Shown here piece by piece: positions 25,166-37,892 of a stretch of DNA of 64,000 nucleotides. The notes below the pieces were generated by a model. The model was given only the letters and a program-made list of their open reading frames with translations. It ran no database searches and was not told where the DNA came from. Origin of the DNA: Mycolicibacterium sp. YH-1. Lineage in GTDB: Bacteria; Actinomycetota; Actinomycetes; Mycobacteriales; Mycobacteriaceae. Within the stretch, counting starts at the first letter, position 1; every line of letters begins with the position of its first letter. Location: NCBI RefSeq assembly GCF_022557175.1, contig NZ_CP092915.1, forward strand, positions 5,518,001-5,582,000, given 5' to 3'. The position numbers and the translations under genes are program-made.

Positions 25166-26047
25166 ATGACAATCGTCGTGGGCTACCTGACCGGGAAGGC
25201 AGGAATATCGGCACTGCACCTCGGGGTGGAGGCAGCCCGGACCCGCAAGGTGCCGCTGGCCGTGGTCACCGTCGTCCCCAAGCCGTGGACCACTCCGTCT
25301 CCGGCGCGCATCGATGCCGAATATGCCGAGTATGCCGACAGACTGGCGTCCGACTCGGCCACCCAGGCCGGCGAGTGCATCGCATCGCTGGATGCGGGGC
25401 TCGAGGTCAGCTTCCACAAGTACGCGCATCGGTCCGCCTCAGGTGGCCTGCTGGATGCCGTACGGGATCTCGACGCCGACGCGCTGGTGCTGGGGTCGGC
25501 GGCCGACGGCCAGCTCGGACAGGTGGTCATCGGCTCGACCGCGGACCGGCTGCTGCACTCGTCTCCGGTTCCGCTGGCGATCAGCCCGCGCGGTTATCGC
25601 GGCGCGAAGACACACGGTCTGACCCGAATCACCTGCGCCTATCCCGGTACACCGGAGTCTCGCCACGTCGTGGAGCGGGTCGCGGCGTTCGCGGCGACGC
25701 TGGCGGTTCCGATGCGGGTCATCACATTCGCGGTCCGTGGTCGCACGATGTACCCACCGTCGGTCGGTCTGCACGCCGAGGACACCCTTTTGGCCTCATG
25801 GGCGTCGCAGGCGCGAGAGGCGTTGGCCCAGTTGAGGTCTGACGGAATCGTGAGTGACGAGGTCGAGTTGCAGGTCGTCACCGGCAATGGTTGGGATCAG
25901 GCTCTCGACGCCGCCGAGTGGCTGGACGGTGAGCTGCTGGCGCTGGGCACATCGCCGCAGGGCGCGATCGCACGAGTGTTCCTCGGTTCGAAGGGCACCA
26001 AGATCGTGCGCCACAGTCCGGTGCCGGTGCTGGTGCTGCCGAGCTAG
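25166..26047 (+). CDS. Universal stress protein, two tandem UspA domains
   Basis: The 293-residue protein carries two UspA modules. Each ends in the nucleotide-binding pattern G-x2-G-x9-G(S/T): GSAADGQLGQVVIGSTADRLL in the first half and GTSPQGAIARVFLGSKGTKIV in the second. Tandem USPs bind ATP and respond to starvation or hypoxia in mycobacteria. It lies 31 bp after rocE and is likely the last gene of the ddaH operon (Rv2319c position). It overlaps the convergent hydrolase by 4 bp. Confidence 0.9.
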   Translation: MTIVVGYLTGKAGISALHLGVEAARTRKVPLAVVTVVPKPWTTPSPARIDAEYAEYADRLASDSATQAGECIASLDAGLEVSFHKYAHRSASGGLLDAVRDLDADALVLGSAADGQLGQVVIGSTADRLLHSSPVPLAISPRGYRGAKTHGLTRITCAYPGTPESRHVVERVAAFAATLAVPMRVITFAVRGRTMYPPSVGLHAEDTLLASWASQAREALAQLRSDGIVSDEVELQVVTGNGWDQALDAAEWLDGELLALGTSPQGAIARVFLGSKGTKIVRHSPVPVLVLPS

Positions 26048-26754
26048 GTCCCGAAGGTCTCCGCTAAATAACCGACGAGATCGTTCCACGCCCGCCGGGC
26101 CGTGGTCTCGTCGTACTGGATACCGCGTTCGGGCGCATTGGCGAACGTCGCCATGAAGGCGTGCAGCGCATGTCCGTAGGCGTGTAGCTGCCAGTCGGCG
26201 CGGCGCTCGGTCAGTTCGGCCGCGAGAGCCAGGACGTCGGATGGCGGCGCGAAAGGGTCATCCCAGCCGTGGTAGACGGCCACCTTGGTGCCGATGGGCG
26301 CCTCGGGCGCGTCCGGCAGCGGCGTGAGCAGGCCGTGAAATGCGCCAATGGCCCTCAGCCCCACCCCGTGGCGTGCCGCGTCGAGGACACACAGACCGCC
26401 GAAGCAGAACCCGATGGCCGCCAGCGCGTCACGGTCGACGTCGGGCAAGTCACGGATCGCATCGACGACGCCGATGATCCGTTCCCGCAGGGCTTTCCGG
26501 TCCTTGAGGAACCCGTCCATCGCGGCTGCACATGCGTCGGGACCGGCGGCTGTGACGTCACGTCCGAACACGTCGACGGCGACGGCCCGATAACCCAACG
26601 CCGCCAGCCGAGTACAGAACTCCAGCTGCGCGTCGCTGCGGCCCTCCATACCGTGGAACACCAGGACGGTGGGTGCGCCGCGAAGCTCTCCGCCCACCAA
26701 CACACCGTCGAACTCGATGCCGTCGAGCGCGTAACCGAAGGTCTGCGAAGTCAT
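26044..26754 (-). CDS. Dienelactone hydrolase-family protein
   Basis: The 236-residue alpha/beta-hydrolase has the cysteine nucleophile elbow GFCFGGLCVLDAA, an acid in YHGWDDPFAPP and a histidine in HAYGHALHAF. This Cys-Asp-His triad is characteristic of dienelactone hydrolases. The physiological substrate is unknown. It ends inside the usp gene end (4-bp convergent overlap). Confidence 0.88.
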   Translation of the reverse strand: MTSQTFGYALDGIEFDGVLVGGELRGAPTVLVFHGMEGRSDAQLEFCTRLAALGYRAVAVDVFGRDVTAAGPDACAAAMDGFLKDRKALRERIIGVVDAIRDLPDVDRDALAAIGFCFGGLCVLDAARHGVGLRAIGAFHGLLTPLPDAPEAPIGTKVAVYHGWDDPFAPPSDVLALAAELTERRADWQLHAYGHALHAFMATFANAPERGIQYDETTARRAWNDLVGYLAETFGT

Positions 26755-26824
26755 ATCGCGAACCTACCCACGACGAGTCGCCGAGCGGAACTTCGTTCGC
26801 TCAGCGCTTAGGCAGTCAGTACGG

Positions 26825-27709
<885 letters not shown>

Positions 27710-27722
27710 CTAGCAGCCGAAC

Positions 27723-27736
27723 TGAAACGTGTTCTA
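27723..27736 (-). promoter_or_regulatory. KstR-type operator in the SDR promoter
   Basis: The 14 bases TGAAACGTGTTCTA fit TNNAACNNGTTNNA, the consensus of KstR, repressor of cholesterol catabolism genes, with every fixed position matched. It is 44 bp upstream of the SDR start on the same strand. The kstR gene is not in this window. Confidence 0.6.
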
Positions 27737-27818
27737 GAAAGTCTAAACCACGTCGAGACCGTCGCCACGGTCGCTGAGCGCGCGGCTCAACGACAGGGAA
27801 CGCGGTTTCGGCGACGCT

Positions 27819-29066
27819 CTAGTAGTCGACCGCGTCGCGGATGATCGGGCAGGTCATGCAGTGCCCGCCGCCACGTCCGCGGCCCAGCTCTGCGCCGACG
27901 ATGGTGATGACCTCGATCCCCGCCTTGCGCAGCAGGGAATTGGTGTGGGTGTTGCGGTCATAGGCGAACACCACGCCCGGCTCGACCGCGACGAGGTTGT
28001 TACCGCTGTCCCACTGCTGGCGCTCCGAGTCATACGCGGTGCCGCCTGTCTCGACCACCCGCAGCGCACCGAGCCCAAGGGCCGCGGCAACCACCTCGAC
28101 GAAGGGTTTGGTCTCCACCACGACCTCGACACCGGGGGCCGCATCGCTGGGCAGCAGCGTGAAGGTCTGCATGTTGTCCACGATCTCGGGATAGATCGTC
28201 ACCACGTCGCGGTCGGCGAACGTGAACACCGTGTCGAGATGCATCGCGGCGCGCAGCTTGGGCATCCCGGCGACGATCACCTTCTCCACCGCTCCCTCGG
28301 CGAACAGCTTCGCGGCGACCTGCGTGATGGCCTGACGCGACGTTCGCTCGCTCATGCCGATGATGGCGACGCCGTTGCCGGGCACCAGAACGTCACCACC
28401 CTCGATCGTGGCCATCCCGAAGGAACTCTCGGGGTCACCCCACCACACCTTCGAGCCGACGTAGTCGGGATGGAACTCGTAGATGGCCTTCATCAACAGC
28501 GTCTCGTCGTGGCGGGCGGGCCAGAACAGCGGGTTCAACGTCACCCCGCCGTAGATCCAGCAGGTGGTGTCACGCGTGTAGAGGGTGTTGGGCAGCGGCG
28601 GCATCAGGTACTCGGTGACACCGGCGGCCTCGCGGGCCAGTGCCCGGTATCCCGACTGGATGTCCGCGGGCAGATCGCGGGTCGACATGCCGCCGATGAG
28701 AAACTCCGAGAGCCGACGCGTCTGCAGGGAGTCCAGGAACCCGCGAGTGTCATCGACCAGTCCGAGGCCCACTTCGTTGGGCACGATCTTGCGATCCAGC
28801 AGCCACTTCTTGGCCTCTGGAATGTCCATGGTCTCGGTCAGCAGATTGTGCAGTTCGACGACCTCGACGTCGCGATCACGCATCTTGTCGATGAAGTCGA
28901 AGTGATCCCGACGCGCGTTCTGCACCCACAGCACGTCGTCGAACAGCAGATCGTCGCAGTTGGACGGGGTGAGCCGCTCGTGAGCAAGGCCCGGCGAGCA
29001 GACCAGCACCTTGCGCAGCTTTCCGACCTCGGAGTGCACACCGTAGGAATCAGAAGTCGTGGTCAT
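27819..29066 (-). CDS. arcA: Arginine deiminase
   Basis: The 415-residue guanidino-group hydrolase starts [29 protein letters not shown] and ends [19 protein letters not shown] with the catalytic Cys; the MHLDTVFTF histidine and [11 protein letters not shown] segment are present. It converts arginine to citrulline and ammonia. ATG 29066 is chosen by the usual ADI start. It is last in nhaC-arcD-arcA; no ornithine carbamoyltransferase or carbamate kinase gene is adjacent. Confidence 0.95.
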   Translation of the reverse strand: MTTTSDSYGVHSEVGKLRKVLVCSPGLAHERLTPSNCDDLLFDDVLWVQNARRDHFDFIDKMRDRDVEVVELHNLLTETMDIPEAKKWLLDRKIVPNEVGLGLVDDTRGFLDSLQTRRLSEFLIGGMSTRDLPADIQSGYRALAREAAGVTEYLMPPLPNTLYTRDTTCWIYGGVTLNPLFWPARHDETLLMKAIYEFHPDYVGSKVWWGDPESSFGMATIEGGDVLVPGNGVAIIGMSERTSRQAITQVAAKLFAEGAVEKVIVAGMPKLRAAMHLDTVFTFADRDVVTIYPEIVDNMQTFTLLPSDAAPGVEVVVETKPFVEVVAAALGLGALRVVETGGTAYDSERQQWDSGNNLVAVEPGVVFAYDRNTHTNSLLRKAGIEVITIVGAELGRGRGGGHCMTCPIIRDAVDY

Positions 29067-29106
29067 TTCGGTCCTCTCGGTGACTCTCGGGTGACTTTCG
29101 GTCCGG

Positions 29107-30549
29107 CTAGATTTGGATGGCGCCGGTCGCCAACGACACCACGCCGGCGATCGCGCCCAGCACGATGATCCCGAACAGCACCGCCTCCGCGGGGGTGAAA
29201 AGCACAAGATTGCGCTCCCGGCGGGCCTTGGCGTACAGCAGGGCGCCCGGCGCGTAGAGGATGCACGACAACAGCAGGTGATCCCATCCCGCCGCGTACA
29301 CCAGGAATAGGGTGTAGAGCGTCGCCAACGCGGAGACGATCATGTCGGGAACCAGAGACCTTCTGTCGCCGTAGGTCTCCCGGGTGATGGTGAGCTTGAG
29401 GGCGTACCCGGCGGCGAGCAGGTAGGGAATCAATGCCAGCGCCGCCGTGAGATCAAGCATGAAGTCCAGGGCCTCGGAGGTGAACAGCAGCAGGATGAGC
29501 AGCAACTGCACCAGGCCGCCGGCCATGACGAGCGCGACGACCGGGGCACCCTTGGCGTTCTGCTTGGCCAAGAACTTCGGCATGTCCTCGGATTTCGCTG
29601 GGATGTAGAGGATCTCGGCGGCCATCAACGTCCAGGCGAGATACGCGCCCAGCACCGACAGGATGACGCCGACCCGGATGAGAATGGAACCCCATTCCCC
29701 GACAACCGATTCCAGCACCGAGGCCATGGACGGCTGTGCCACCCCGGCCAGTTCGGCCTGCGACATGACGCCGTAGGACGACAGAGTGACCAACATGAAC
29801 ACCGCGAGAACGGACAGGAATCCGATCACGGTTGCCCGGCCCACGTCCTCCCGCTTGCGCGCGAAACGGGAGTAGACGCTGGCTCCCTCGATACCGAGGA
29901 ACACGAACACGGTGATCAGCATCGTGCCCTTGGCCTGCTCGAAGAGTGAACTCCACGAGTAGTTGCCGTCGCCACCCCAGAAGTTGTCGGTGAAGACGTC
30001 CGCCTTGAATGCGATGACAACGATGACGATGAACATCAGAATCGGCACGATCTTGGCGAACGTGGCGATCTGGTTGATGATCGCGGCCTCCTTGACCCCG
30101 CGCAGGATCAGGAAGAAGAACAACCACACACCGACCGACGAACAGATCACCGCCAGCACGGTGTCGCCAGCGCCGAGACCTGGGAACAACGTACTGGTGG
30201 TCGCCATGATCAGCACCCAGTACGAGGTGTTTCCCGCGCACGCCGACGCCCAGAACCCGAACGCGGAGTTGAAGCCCACATAGTCGCCGAAACCCGCCTT
30301 GGCGTATGCGTAGATGCCTGCGTCCAGGTCAGGCTTGCGAGTCGCGAGCCGCTGAAAGACGAAGGCCAGCATCAACATGCCCGCACCGGCGATGGTCCAC
30401 GCGATGAGCGCCCCGGCCACGCCGGCCTCGACGCTGAACCGCCTGGGCAACAGGAAGACACCTGAGCCGATCATCGAACCGATGACCATCGCGGTCAGCG
30501 TCGGCAGGCTGACCTTCTGTTTGTCGACCGCGGCCTCGGTGCTGGTCAT
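29107..30549 (-). CDS. arcD: Arginine/ornithine antiporter-type APC transporter
   Basis: The 480-residue APC protein has about 12-13 helices with [25 protein letters not shown] near the start, the ArcD/basic amino acid antiporter pattern. Together with arcA it would exchange arginine for citrulline or ornithine. Its start overlaps the nhaC stop by 4 bp, and arcA begins 40 bp downstream. Confidence 0.88.
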   Translation of the reverse strand: MTSTEAAVDKQKVSLPTLTAMVIGSMIGSGVFLLPRRFSVEAGVAGALIAWTIAGAGMLMLAFVFQRLATRKPDLDAGIYAYAKAGFGDYVGFNSAFGFWASACAGNTSYWVLIMATTSTLFPGLGAGDTVLAVICSSVGVWLFFFLILRGVKEAAIINQIATFAKIVPILMFIVIVVIAFKADVFTDNFWGGDGNYSWSSLFEQAKGTMLITVFVFLGIEGASVYSRFARKREDVGRATVIGFLSVLAVFMLVTLSSYGVMSQAELAGVAQPSMASVLESVVGEWGSILIRVGVILSVLGAYLAWTLMAAEILYIPAKSEDMPKFLAKQNAKGAPVVALVMAGGLVQLLLILLLFTSEALDFMLDLTAALALIPYLLAAGYALKLTITRETYGDRRSLVPDMIVSALATLYTLFLVYAAGWDHLLLSCILYAPGALLYAKARRERNLVLFTPAEAVLFGIIVLGAIAGVVSLATGAIQI

Positions 30550-32036
30550 GTGACTCCTTCACCTTCCTGGGCGGGTGAACCGGGGACGATCTTGAAGCCG
30601 GTGAACCCGTAGATCACGCTCAGCGCCGGACTGGCGATGTTGAACAGCGCGAATGGCAGATAGGACAACGTCGCAACACCCAACGCCGCGCCCATGAACG
30701 CACCGCACGAGTTCCACGGAACCAGAGGCGATGTCACCGTAGCGCTATCTGCGGCGAGTCGAGAGAGGTTCTGTGGAGCCAGTTCACGCTTCTCGAACTC
30801 TGCGCGGAACATGCGACTGGGCAACACCAATGCGATGTACTGGTCGCCCGCAACGACGTTGAGACCGAAACCGCAGCCGAACACCGTGAGGTACAGACGG
30901 CCGCGGGTCGTGGCCCTGGCGATCATCGGGTTGATCAGGCGGTCGATGAGGCCCAACTGTTCGAGCAGCGCTCCGAACGTCACCGCTCCGATGATCAGCC
31001 AGATGGTGAGCAGCATGCTGTCCATCCCGCCCCGAGACAGTAGGCGGTCGATATCGGCGATACCCGAGTTCATCGAGAATCCGTTGGCCATCACCTTCCA
31101 GATCGCCTGGATCGAACCGGTGACCGCCTCTGAGCTGCCGCCGATCGCCGCCGCGAACTGCTCCACCACATCACGCTGCAGAATCGTGGCCTGCACTCCG
31201 GCGAACAATGCCGAGGCCAGCAGGGCCAACGACGCGGGTACCTTGCGGATCGACAGGACCGCCAGCAGGACCAGCGGCAACAGGTTGACCGGGTTTATCC
31301 AGAAGATGTCACCGAGCTTCGCCAGCTCCACGTCCTCACCGACGGTGTCGTGCACCGGCGGGCCCGCAATGCCCAGGATGGCGAACCCGACCGCCGCGAT
31401 GATGAACGCCGGCACCGATGTCCACGCCTGACTCCGGATGTGGGTGTAGAGATCGACACGGACCATCTGGGCGGTCAGGATCGTCGTCTCGGACAGCGGC
31501 GAGAGCTTGTCCCCCAGATAGGCACCCGAGATGACCGCGCCCGCGGTGATCGCGGTCGAGACGCCGAGCAGACCGCCGATGCCGACGAGGCCCACACCGA
31601 TGGTCGCTGCGGTGGTCCAGGAGCTGCCGATCGACAACGCGACGACACCACAGATCACCGCCGCGGCGATGTAGAAGTAACCCGGGGACAGCGCTTGAAT
31701 GCCGTAGTACACCAGGGTCGGGATGGTGCCCGACAGATTCCAGGTCCCGATCAGCGCACCGACGGCCAGCAGGATGAACAGGGCGCTGGTGATCGACGAG
31801 AGGGCGGACTGGCCGGCCTCCTGCACCGCCGACCAGGGGTGGCCGTTCTTGAGTCCGATCAGCGCGGCGACCGCACAACACAGGATCAACGCGACCTGGA
31901 TGGGCCCATCGAGTGCATCCAACCCGAACAGTGCCAGCGCCGACGCGATCAGAAGCGCCAGCGCGACAAGCGGAACCAGCGCATCGGCGATCGATGGCTG
32001 GCGTGGTGGTCCGGGCTCATCGGGATCCGACGCCAT
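30546..32036 (-). CDS. nhaC: NhaC-family Na+/H+ antiporter
   Basis: The roughly 496-residue membrane protein has repeated NhaC features: SIGSSWTTAATIGVGLVGIGGLLG, GAVISGAYLGDKLSPLSETT and VVAGDQYIALVLP. NhaC-type proteins exchange Na+ for H+ or Na+-lactate/malate. Its place ahead of arcD and arcA suggests coupling of ion or pH balance to arginine deimination, though an amino-acid role is possible. ATG 32036 is preferred over longer in-frame starts. Confidence 0.85.
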   Translation of the reverse strand: MASDPDEPGPPRQPSIADALVPLVALALLIASALALFGLDALDGPIQVALILCCAVAALIGLKNGHPWSAVQEAGQSALSSITSALFILLAVGALIGTWNLSGTIPTLVYYGIQALSPGYFYIAAAVICGVVALSIGSSWTTAATIGVGLVGIGGLLGVSTAITAGAVISGAYLGDKLSPLSETTILTAQMVRVDLYTHIRSQAWTSVPAFIIAAVGFAILGIAGPPVHDTVGEDVELAKLGDIFWINPVNLLPLVLLAVLSIRKVPASLALLASALFAGVQATILQRDVVEQFAAAIGGSSEAVTGSIQAIWKVMANGFSMNSGIADIDRLLSRGGMDSMLLTIWLIIGAVTFGALLEQLGLIDRLINPMIARATTRGRLYLTVFGCGFGLNVVAGDQYIALVLPSRMFRAEFEKRELAPQNLSRLAADSATVTSPLVPWNSCGAFMGAALGVATLSYLPFALFNIASPALSVIYGFTGFKIVPGSPAQEGEGVT

Positions 32037-32124
32037 CCGCACCGCCCCCGACCTCACGCTGGTTGGAGACGGACGTTACCAAAACTTCGGCCGGGCAATT
32101 CGGGTTCCGGCCAACAACAACCCG

Positions 32125-32967
32125 CTACAGGTCGGCGATGATCTGCTGGCGTTTCGCGCTGTACTCCGATTCGGAGATCGCACCCGTGGCTCGTAGCGTC
32201 TCGAGTTCCTGTAGCCGCTGCGATGTCGACGGATTCGGTGCCGACATGAACGATTGGGCAGGGGCTGCCGCGGCGGGGGCCGCCATCTGAGCTGCGGGCG
32301 GCGCCTGTTGGGCGGCCGCACGTCGCACGACGTTCATGACCTGGTTGCGCACCGCGGGATTGGACCGGATGTCGATGGTCCCGTTCATGGGGACGTTGTT
32401 GGCCTTGAGGATTCCCATGATCTCCATCAGAGGCCCGGCCTGACCCGACAGGTCATAGGTGCGGTTGTCCTCGGCGAGGCTGAACTGCGCGGGCACCATG
32501 CCACCGACCAGAGCGCTTCTGTTCCAGTCGATTTGGTAGGCGTTGGTCGCCGGGTCGACGAGCACAACGAGCTTTCGCCCGGTGATGAGCGGCAGTCTCG
32601 TCACCGACGCGATCACCGAGTCCTGGGTGTCGAACGGTGTGAGGCCGGGACCCTCGATGTGGAGGCTGACCTTCACCAGCGGCTGTTCATTGATCCGGGT
32701 GCCGGTCTCGGCGATCCCCGTCACCTGGGCCAGCGCGAGCACCCCACTGGCCTCGAGCATCTGGGTCTTGGCCTGGACCCTCTGTCCGTAGCTCGCCAGC
32801 CCCAACGCGATCAGCACGTCGAGGGCGGTGACCAACAGACCGACCCAGAACATCCACTTGACCAGAGGATCCTGGCCCAGCCCGAAGAACACCGCCAGGA
32901 AGATCGGGCCCACCAGGCCACCGCACAGCAGAACCATGAGCTGTGCCTTCACATAACGCCAGACCAT
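32125..32967 (-). CDS. Membrane-anchored protein with C-terminal SHOCT domain
   Basis: The roughly 280-residue protein has two N-terminal membrane helices (about residues 9-30 and 36-57), a beta-rich middle (MLEASGVLALAQVTGIAETGTRINEQPLVKV), an Ala/Pro/Gln linker near 220-240 and a terminal SHOCT motif (RLQELETLRATGAISESEYSAKRQQIIADL). SHOCT domains are thought to mediate oligomerisation. ATG 32967 has GAGGAG 10 bases upstream; GTG 32976 is the alternative. Function unknown. Confidence 0.8.
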   Translation of the reverse strand: MVWRYVKAQLMVLLCGGLVGPIFLAVFFGLGQDPLVKWMFWVGLLVTALDVLIALGLASYGQRVQAKTQMLEASGVLALAQVTGIAETGTRINEQPLVKVSLHIEGPGLTPFDTQDSVIASVTRLPLITGRKLVVLVDPATNAYQIDWNRSALVGGMVPAQFSLAEDNRTYDLSGQAGPLMEIMGILKANNVPMNGTIDIRSNPAVRNQVMNVVRRAAAQQAPPAAQMAAPAAAAPAQSFMSAPNPSTSQRLQELETLRATGAISESEYSAKRQQIIADL

Positions 32968-33085
32968 CTCCCCCACGCTCCTCAGTTAGCCGAGCCGTTC
33001 TGGTTGCATCTGGGCGTCAGACTATCGCCGGATGCGATCTACCGATCCCAATGTCCGGCGATAACGTCCGGCTCAGGGGCCCGAC

Positions 33086-33808
33086 TCACACGTCGGCGAC
33101 ATCGACGATGACGAACGAGAAGTTGTCATCGGCACCGTTGGCTCGGACCGCCTCGGTGATCGCGGCACACCACTGCGCGATGTCATCGGACTGCACCGCA
33201 TCGGCGAACTCGGCGTCGGTCATCATGCCGCTCACCCCGTCGGAGCACATCAGATAACTCCCCTCCTTCAACGGGAGTCTCAGTACGTGGGGTCGCACCG
33301 CATCGGGCTGCCCCAATGACTGGGTGATGATGTTGGTGGGCCTGCCGTCGGCGCCGAAGATCGAGTCGTCGATCGACAGCTGCTGCAGCTGCGCGTCGGT
33401 GATCGAGTAGATGCGGCTGTCACCGACGTTGAACGCAATGAGTTCGTCTGCCAGAAAGCACAATCCGGCTATCGTCGTGCCGAGGCCCTCCAATTCGGTC
33501 TCGGCACCAACGGCACGCACCTGCGCGTTGACGTCGTGCAGTGCCGCCTCGACGTCCGCGGGGGAACGCCAGCTCTGCGAGACCTCCGCGATCACGTTCA
33601 ACGCGACCCGACTCGCGAGGTTGCCACCGGCGTGCCCGCCCATCCCGTCGGCGACCGCGCAGACGAACGGAGGCGTCGGCGCGAACTCGAAGGTCGCCAG
33701 CGATCCGTCGTGCGTCTGACACAGCCAGCCAGCGACAAGCACCGCGTCCTCATTGCGGCGGCGCCGAAGCCCGACGTCGGTGAAAGCGCGGACGGTGAAC
33801 CGGGTCAT
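33086..33808 (-). CDS. PP2C-family Ser/Thr protein phosphatase
   Basis: The 240-residue phosphatase begins TRFTVRAFTDVGLRRRRNEDAVLV and has the PP2C metal motifs VCAVADGMGGHAGG, FNVGDSRIY, YLMCSDGVSGMMTDAE and NGADDNFSFVIVDV. All acidic metal ligands appear present, so it should be active. ATG 33808 gives the family start; upstream readings are atypical. It may act on Ser/Thr kinase targets; no kinase is adjacent. Confidence 0.92.
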   Translation of the reverse strand: MTRFTVRAFTDVGLRRRRNEDAVLVAGWLCQTHDGSLATFEFAPTPPFVCAVADGMGGHAGGNLASRVALNVIAEVSQSWRSPADVEAALHDVNAQVRAVGAETELEGLGTTIAGLCFLADELIAFNVGDSRIYSITDAQLQQLSIDDSIFGADGRPTNIITQSLGQPDAVRPHVLRLPLKEGSYLMCSDGVSGMMTDAEFADAVQSDDIAQWCAAITEAVRANGADDNFSFVIVDVADV

Positions 33809-33900
33809 GCGGCAATCATGGCGCAGAACGGAATCCGATCCGCGCATATCGCGCCACCGCGGTCTCGACGCGTCGCGTGCCGATCTACCCCGCGAACGCA

Positions 33901-33934
33901 GAAGCGGCACCCACCCGAAGGTGAGTGCCGCTTC
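33901..33934 (-). terminator. Strong hairpin terminator downstream of tuf
   Basis: A 15-bp stem with one mismatch (33901-33915 with 33920-33934) closes a CGAA loop, 27 bp after the tuf stop codon. No U-tract follows on the minus strand, as is common for mycobacterial terminators. Confidence 0.75.
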
Positions 33935-33960
33935 CGTGCGTGCTTTGTCAGATCACCAAA

Positions 33961-35151
<1,191 letters not shown>

Positions 35152-35239
35152 TGTGGTGTCCTCCTGGACTTGTGTTGGTGCTTGCTAAAAGCAGTGTTGA
35201 TGTATTCAGTTGTGCGGTCCAACGAACCGACGCGCCAGC

Positions 35240-37342
35240 TTACTGACCCGTCGCCTTCGCGATGATCTCCTTCGACACGTTGGCCGGCACTTCGGCGTAC
35301 GAGTCGAACACCATGGAGTAGTTGGCCCGGCCCTGAGTCTTCGACCGAAGGTCGCCGACGTAGCCGAACATCTCTGACAGCGGCACCTGCGCCTTGACGA
35401 CGCGAGCTCCACTGCGCTCCTCCATGGCCTGGATCTGACCACGGCGGGAGTTGAGGTCGCCGATCACCTCACCCATGTAGTCCTCGGGTGTGATGACCTC
35501 GACGGCCATGACGGGCTCCAGGATGGTCGGCTGCGCCTGCGCGGCAGCCTTCTTCAGCACCTGGGAACCGGCGATCTTGAACGCCATCTCTGAGGAGTCG
35601 ACGTCGTGGTAGGCACCGTCAAGCAGGATGAGCTTGACGTTCACCAGCGGGTAGCCGGCCAGCACGCCGTACTGCATGGCGTCCTGCGCACCGGCATCCA
35701 CGGACGGGATGTACTCGCGCGGGATACGTCCACCGGAGACCTTGTTCTCGAACTCGTAGGTCGCGCCATCCTCGCCGGTGAACGGCTCGATGCTGACGAG
35801 GACCTTCGCGAACTGACCTGAACCACCGGTCTGCTTCTTGTGGGTGAACTCGACCTTCTCGACCGCGCGCTTGATGGTCTCCTTGTAGGCCACCTGCGGC
35901 TTGCCGACGTTGGCCTCGACCTTGAACTCGCGACGCATCCGGTCGACCAGGATGTCGAGGTGCAACTCGCCCATGCCGCCGATGACGGTCTGACCGGTCT
36001 CGGAGTCCTGGTGGACCTTGAAGGTCGGATCCTCTTCGGCCAGCTTCTGGATCGCCAGGGACAGCTTCTCCTGGTCGCTCTTCGTCTTCGGCTCGATGGC
36101 GACCTCGATCACCGGATCCGGGAACGTCATCGACTCAAGCACGATCTGCTTGTTCGGATCACTCAGGGTGTCACCCGTCGTGGTGTCCTTCAGACCGATC
36201 GCGGCGTAGATGTGCCCCGCCGAGGCGGACTCCACCGGGTTTTCCTTGTTCGCGTGCATCTGGAACAGCTTGCCCAGGCGCTCCTTCTTACCCTTGGTCG
36301 CGTTGACGACCTGGGCGCCGGAGTCGACCTTGCCCGAGTACACCCGGATGTAGGTGAGCTTGCCGAAGAACGGGTGCGTGGCGACCTTGAACGCCAGGGC
36401 CGCAAACGGCTCGTCGACGCTCGGCTTGCGGCTGATGATCTCGTCCTCTTTGCCGGGCACGTGGCCTTCGGCAGCGGCGACATCCAGAGGGGTGGGCAGG
36501 TAGTCGACAACCGCGTCGAGCATGGGCTGCACGCCCTTGTTCTTGAACGCGCTGCCACACAGCACCGGGTAGGCCTCGGAGTTGACGGTCAGCTTGCGGA
36601 TCGCGCCCTTGATCTCCTCGACGGTGAGTTCCTCGCCACCGAAGTACTTCTCGAGCAGCGCCTCATCGGTCTCGGCGACCGCTTCGAGCAGCTTGGTGCG
36701 GTACTCGCCTGCCTTCTCGACCAGATCCTCGGGGATGTCGATGGTCTCGTAGGTCTCACCGAGCTTGGTCTCGCCGCGCCAGACCTTGGCCTTCATCTCG
36801 ACCAAGTCGACGATGCCGATGAAGTCGTTCTCGGCACCGATCGGCAGCTGGATCGGGATCGCCCGTGCCCCCAGGCGCTCCTCCATGGTGCGCACCGAGA
36901 AGTAGAAGTCAGCGCCCAGCTTGTCCATCTTGTTGACGAAACAGATGCGCGGCACGTCGTACTTGTCAGCCTGACGCCACACCTGCTCGGACTGCGGCTC
37001 GACACCCTCTTTGCCGTCGAAGACGGCCACTGCACCGTCGAGCACACGGAGGCTGCGCTCCACCTCGACGGTGAAGTCGACGTGCCCGGGGGTGTCGATG
37101 ATGTTGATCTGGGTGCCGTTCCAGAAGGAGGTCACAGCAGCGGAGGTGATGGTGATTCCGCGCTCCTGCTCCTGTTCCATCCAGTCGGTGGTGGAGGCGC
37201 CGTCGTGGGTCTCACCGATCTTGTAATTGACCCCGGTGTAATACAGGATCCGCTCGGTCGTCGTCGTCTTACCGGCATCGATGTGCGCCATGATGCCGAT
37301 ATTGCGGACCTTGCTCAGGTCGGTGAGCACGTCTTGTGCCAC
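35240..37342 (-). CDS. fusA: Elongation factor G
   Basis: The 700-residue translocase has [20 protein letters not shown] (P-loop), [10 protein letters not shown] (G3) and [10 protein letters not shown] (G4), with all five EF-G domains up to [21 protein letters not shown]. It drives tRNA-mRNA translocation. The start is GTG at 37342, 79 bp after rpsG. Confidence 0.99.
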   Translation of the reverse strand: MAQDVLTDLSKVRNIGIMAHIDAGKTTTTERILYYTGVNYKIGETHDGASTTDWMEQEQERGITITSAAVTSFWNGTQINIIDTPGHVDFTVEVERSLRVLDGAVAVFDGKEGVEPQSEQVWRQADKYDVPRICFVNKMDKLGADFYFSVRTMEERLGARAIPIQLPIGAENDFIGIVDLVEMKAKVWRGETKLGETYETIDIPEDLVEKAGEYRTKLLEAVAETDEALLEKYFGGEELTVEEIKGAIRKLTVNSEAYPVLCGSAFKNKGVQPMLDAVVDYLPTPLDVAAAEGHVPGKEDEIISRKPSVDEPFAALAFKVATHPFFGKLTYIRVYSGKVDSGAQVVNATKGKKERLGKLFQMHANKENPVESASAGHIYAAIGLKDTTTGDTLSDPNKQIVLESMTFPDPVIEVAIEPKTKSDQEKLSLAIQKLAEEDPTFKVHQDSETGQTVIGGMGELHLDILVDRMRREFKVEANVGKPQVAYKETIKRAVEKVEFTHKKQTGGSGQFAKVLVSIEPFTGEDGATYEFENKVSGGRIPREYIPSVDAGAQDAMQYGVLAGYPLVNVKLILLDGAYHDVDSSEMAFKIAGSQVLKKAAAQAQPTILEPVMAVEVITPEDYMGEVIGDLNSRRGQIQAMEERSGARVVKAQVPLSEMFGYVGDLRSKTQGRANYSMVFDSYAEVPANVSKEIIAKATGQ

Positions 37343-37421
37343 GGCTAAATTCCCACTCTTTCGCTTGCTTGGATGCTGTTGTCGTGACGCCCGGGCGCTG
37401 CATTACCGCCGGGCGAGTAAA

Positions 37422-37892
37422 TCACCAGCGGTAGTGCGCAAAGGCCCGGTTCGCCTCGGCCATCTTGTGGACATCCTCGCGACGCTTAACAGCGGCGCCC
37501 AGTCCATTGCTGGCGTCGAGGAGCTCGTTCGCCAACCGCTCGACCATGGTCTTCTCGCGGCGTTGCTTGGAGAAACTGACCAACCAGCGCAGCGCGAGGG
37601 TGGTCGAGCGCTCCGGGCGCACCTCGACGGGCACCTGGTAGGTGGCGCCACCGACGCGGCGGCTGCGAACCTCGAGGGCCGGCTTGACGTTGTCCATGGC
37701 GCGCTTGAGCGTCACCACGGGATCGGTGCCAGTCTTCTCGCGGGCCTGCTCGAGCGCACCGTAGACGATGCGTTCGGCCAGCGACTTCTTACCGTCCAGC
37801 AGGACCTTGTTCACCAGCTGGGTGACCAGCTGCGAACCGTAGACCGGGTCGTTGACCAGAGGACGCTTGGGCGCGGGTCCCTTGCGTGGCAT
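37422..37892 (-). CDS. rpsG: 30S ribosomal protein S7
   Basis: The 156-residue S7 begins [20 protein letters not shown] and ends [14 protein letters not shown], as in other mycobacteria. S7 nucleates assembly of the 30S head at the 16S 3' domain. Its start overlaps the rpsL stop by one base (TAATG). Confidence 0.98.
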   Translation of the reverse strand: MPRKGPAPKRPLVNDPVYGSQLVTQLVNKVLLDGKKSLAERIVYGALEQAREKTGTDPVVTLKRAMDNVKPALEVRSRRVGGATYQVPVEVRPERSTTLALRWLVSFSKQRREKTMVERLANELLDASNGLGAAVKRREDVHKMAEANRAFAHYRW

